A stretch of 64,000 nt of DNA from Porogramme epimiltina (Eukaryota > Basidiomycota > Agaricomycetes > Polyporales > Polyporaceae): positions 1 to 64,000 of the forward strand of contig FTLJ01000021.1 of assembly GCA_900155495.1 (NCBI GenBank), read 5' to 3'. Position 1 is the stretch's first letter; each line of letters starts with the position of its first letter. A program made the translations under genes and the position numbers. Shown piece after piece: positions 61,153 through 64,000 of the stretch. The notes below the pieces were generated by a model. That model saw only the letters and a program-made list of their open reading frames with translations. It did not search any database and was not told where the DNA came from.

Positions 61153-61770
61153 GGCCGTCGGGGAGCGGTTTGGGTCGGACGGGGGGCCCTGGGCGTCGTG
61201 CTGCTGGGGCGTGTTGGCATGGCTGAGGGAGCTTCGGCACCGTAAGCGGCCGTGGCCGGCGCACAGATCAGCGCGAGTGCGGCGAACAGCCAGACGAGAA
61301 ACCTCGACGAATGTCCGCTCCTCACCTCGATGACATCCTGGAGTTGCGCGGGCCCCAGAGCGCCGAACCGGTTCGAATCAAGAGGCACCTCCCTCGGCGT
61401 CTCTTTCTCGGGAGTTCAGTACGTCCTCGGCGCCCCCGCTGTTCGCCCTCTGGTGTGCACGCGCTCCCAAGCCTCTGTCCGAGTTCACACACACCACAAT
61501 GTACATTCAGTCAACAGTCCATCGAATCACAGATTCAGCAGCTGGTACCTCGGGCTACGGTACAGAAGGGGCCATGTATGGTGTATGGACAGCGAACAGG
61601 AAGGGGAATAAAAACGCGCAACGGCGAGAACACGATGGACAACCAAAGATGGACCCCCCACAGGAGAGAAAGAGAACGGATACAAGCGTCGGCGCACAGC
61701 ACGTAGATGCGACATTTTCGCTCAACCAGCCCACGCCCGAGCAGATCTCCCGCTCGCTCAAACGCTGGTA
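61153..61770. other. Intergenic region between the two SANT/Myb-like genes
   Basis: 618 bp. A minus-strand ORF (61149-61388) with the hydrophobic run FLVWLFAALALICAPATAA overlaps the start of the downstream gene. It could be an unrecognised 5' exon, but the splice phases I tried do not join it in frame, so I treat it as leader sequence. Confidence 0.4.
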
Positions 61771-63945
61771 TTATGCCCCCGACTCTCTCCGCGTAGCCGC
61801 CCCGTTCGGTCGGTACATGTACGGGTGCTGCGATGCCGAGGTCACGTTGGACGCGGCCGCTGCCGCGGCGCCGTACGAGGTCGTCCCGGTGGGCCGTGAG
61901 CGGTAATAGTCGTTGCGGTGGCTGTCTGAGCTCGAAGTCGTGCTCGGGAGGAGGGACGCCGTGCTCGCGACAATCGGCGGCTGCCACTGCATCGACGACA
62001 TGGACGGCATGGTCGGCGCGGGCGCTGTCGCTGGTGCTTGGCGGGGTGTGGCGAGCGTGCTCGTTGTGGACGAAGGCGGCCGCTGTGGCTGCATTGCGGG
62101 AGAAGCGTTCACCGGTGTGGACGCAGTCGTCATGGGACTTCGTGTGGGTGACATTACGTTCGCGACAGCGCTCTGCTGCAGCGCGTGCTGCTGAGGGGGT
62201 TGTGGTTGCGGGGGAGGTGGAGCGGGCTCAACGGGCGTCGGTTCTGCCTCGCGGCGGCGTTTCGTGCCTCGTGTTGTGCTTTCTTTCAACCCTAGGGACG
62301 TTGCCTTGAGTAGGATTTGATGTCTGTCACAGCGCAGTGTAAGTTCCCAGAGAAGGGACGCATGAAAACCGGACATACCGTGTCCTGCTGTTGCCCCATT
62401 GCTTGATGACCCAATCCCACTCGATCTCCCCCTTGTTCTGCGGACCTCCCATCTCCTTGCTCTGGTCCGCGAGCTTCTTCAACCTGTCTGTCTCCTCCTC
62501 AGACCACGTCCCTTGGTGACCGCCTGGAGCAGTGTTACCCGTAGCGGCACTGAACGTAGAAATGGTGGCTGCATTCGATGGCATTGGCGGGGCGGCGGCA
62601 GGCGCGGGAGCGGGCGCGGGTGTGGGCGCGGGAGCGGGAGCTGGCGCCGGTGGGGGCGCGGGCGCTGGTGCGGGCGGGCTGGCGTGGGGGGTGGGTTGCT
62701 GTGGAGGGGCAGGCGTCTGAGGTGCGGGCTGTGTTGCGGGCGGACTCGCAGCCGGTGGTGGTTGCGCCGGCTGCGGGTAGTAAGGCGTTGCGCCTTGAGG
62801 GGGTGGATAATAATAAGGGGTGGTGGGGTATCGGGTGCCAGGGGCAGCAGGGTACATGGGAGGATAGTAGGGCTGGGAAGGCGGAGGCATTGGGCTGGCA
62901 TTCAAGGGCATGACGAAGGACTGAGCGTTCGTGATCACGGAACCGGAGGTTGGTGCAGGTCCGGCGGATGCGGAGGTTGGTGGTGGTGGTGGCATGGGCG
63001 CGTATGAGGGATACGACGTGGTGGGGACGGGCTGCCCAACTAACTGGCTGGGGTTCGCGAGCTGGGAGGGCATTAGGACGTGAGCGGGGTAGCAGTGACG
63101 GCCGCGTACGAGGTTGTCGCAGACACGTTTTGCGTCTGCAATCATCATGAGGGGGTCGATTTTCGTCGCGGGGCCCATTTGATAGCACTGCGCGATAACC
63201 ATGGGAGACGCGGCTTTCTGCGCGGTGAGAACGACATGATTGAGGCGGCGTGCGGGAGAGCAACAGGGGAGGACATACTATCAACTCTTCGGCTGCGTTG
63301 TAGAACTCTGAGCACAGATTCAGAGCGCGCCATTGGAACTCGTAAAACTGCTGGTTCTGTTGAGACATGTTCGCCCCGGGGGCGGGTGGGTATTGGTAGA
63401 AGCCCGGGTGTTGGGTATTTGCCGGTGCTTTGGTCGCGCTACCGGTAGACACGCGGGGTTTGCGGTTACGTGAACCTCTAGGACGGCCGGGCTTGCGCTT
63501 CTCGGTGCCATCGTCGTTGGCGGACTGGGCGTGGTCGTGTTGAGGCGCGGTGTGCCTGTAGTCCGCAGAGGCCGCGCCCGCGGCGGGGCTTCCGGGGTAA
63601 AAGCATGTTAGGACGGAAGGAGATGGGCGAATCTCGATCTGGCAAAACGCACCCTGAGGAACTCGATTGGGGGTGAGCAGCGTTCACGCGAGGAGAAGAA
63701 TGGCTGCTAGCGGAATGGTGGGGGTGATCCGTGTCGTGGTGCTCGAGCTCCTCCTCTACTACCTCCTCGTCGTCTTCCTCCTCTTCCTCTTCTTCGCGGT
63801 GACCAGATCCGGCGCCATTCGTCACGGTAGTGTGGTGATGGGGGGCATAGACGGAGTAGTGCTGGCGGGGAGACGGATGGGACGTCGAGACGAGCGGGGC
63901 GTGAAGGGCGTGCGAGAGAGGCTGATAATATTGGGGGTTGTCCAT
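61771..63945 (-). CDS. AT-hook and SANT/Myb-like domain protein
   Basis: Probable nuclear DNA-binding protein. Start MDNPQYYQPLSHALHAPLVS, then an acidic run (EEEEEEEDDEEVVEEE). An AT-hook follows: KRKPGRPRGSRNRKP, with the minor-groove GRP core. Next is a conserved helical block FYEFQWRALNLCSEFYNAAE, then a long Pro/Ala/Tyr-rich region with a (PA)n repeat, then the SANT/Myb-like domain GTWSEEETDRLKKLADQSKE, GEIEWDWVIKQWGNSRTRHQ (regular Trp spacing). After it a basic nuclear-signal-like GTKRRREAEP and a Ser/Thr/Pro tail. Three or so introns, all near domain borders. The same-strand neighbour downstream is also a SANT/Myb-like protein. Function and targets unknown. Confidence 0.75.
62590..62690 (-). 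repeat. Proline-alanine coding repeat
   Basis: Irregular hexanucleotide repeat (GGCGCG/GGGAGC-type on the plus strand) encoding alternating Pro and Ala (PAPAPAP...) in the AT-hook protein. A flexible, disordered linker is likely. Confidence 0.75.
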
Positions 63946-64000
63946 GATTTTGGGAGGTCTTTATGATAAAAGGCCTGAGACGGGTGTAACGCTGCGAGCG
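63946..64000. other. Promoter-proximal flank at the window end
   Basis: 55 bases upstream of the AT-hook protein ATG; the rest of its promoter lies outside the window. Confidence 0.5.

Noticed and set aside
61149..61388. Minus-strand ORF with a signal-peptide-like hydrophobic run
   Set aside because: Short, overlaps the leader of the Myb/SANT-like gene in another frame, and cannot be spliced in phase to a domain.

Overview
The window reads as nuclear DNA of a filamentous basidiomycete, most likely an Agaricomycete. Protein-coding genes are compact and GC-rich at third codon positions, and they are broken by many short GT-AG introns of about 45-75 nt. Several products are fungal in type: a FunK1 kinase, a peroxisomal multifunctional enzyme of the Fox2 kind, a Yor1-like ABCC transporter, Atg17 and an XLF/Nej1-like factor. 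The order cannot be fixed from the sequence alone; Polyporales is a guess. I see no rRNA, convincing tRNA, CRISPR array, intact transposon or virus-like gene.

Layout. 1-2380 is GC-rich non-coding DNA with long meaningless ORFs. 2381-4798 (+) is an F-box/leucine-rich-repeat protein. 4799-10743 is a gene desert that ends in two long G-tracts around an unresolved NN. 10744-13553 (+) is a vacuolar-type Ca2+/H+ exchanger with about 18 introns, including an 8-nt exon. 14208-26261 holds three minus-strand genes: Fox2-type enzyme, alpha-methylacyl-CoA racemase (both ending in the peroxisomal signal AKL) and an ABCC transporter. 27343-30147 (-) is a Dbp6/DDX51 DEAD-box helicase. 31742-32163 (+) is a three-exon small cysteine-rich protein that single-ORF finding would miss. 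32743-34438 (-) and 34772-36040 (+) are an XLF/Nej1-like end-joining factor and an FHA plus G-patch protein, transcribed divergently from 333 bp. 36353-36675 (-) is a small unknown gene. 37049-39388 (+) is a B-type cyclin with a 514-nt intron. 39389-41229 is a pyrimidine-rich intergenic stretch.

The right part is dense. It holds a cytochrome b5-acyl-CoA dehydrogenase fusion (41230-43462, +), SelO (43909-46673, +), Arp3 (46855-48608, -), Atg17 (49073-50999, -), a FunK1 kinase (51509-54249, -), a secreted endonuclease/exonuclease/phosphatase-fold nuclease (55042-57368, -), a Cys-rich plus LysM protein (57781-58981, +), and two consecutive minus-strand SANT/Myb-like DNA-binding proteins (59138-61152 and 61771-63945), one with an AT-hook.

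Most genes are housekeeping and not functionally linked. Apparent functional groupings are the peroxisomal pair (racemase plus Fox2, which act in sequence on 2-methyl-branched acyl-CoAs), the divergent XLF/FHA pair, and the tandem SANT/Myb-like pair. The most unusual items are the micro-exons encoding the CAX ion-binding motif, the hidden cysteine-rich gene, and the two SANT/Myb-like genes whose family I cannot name. Exon borders were placed by eye from GT-AG signals and reading-frame continuity, so some will be off by a few bases.
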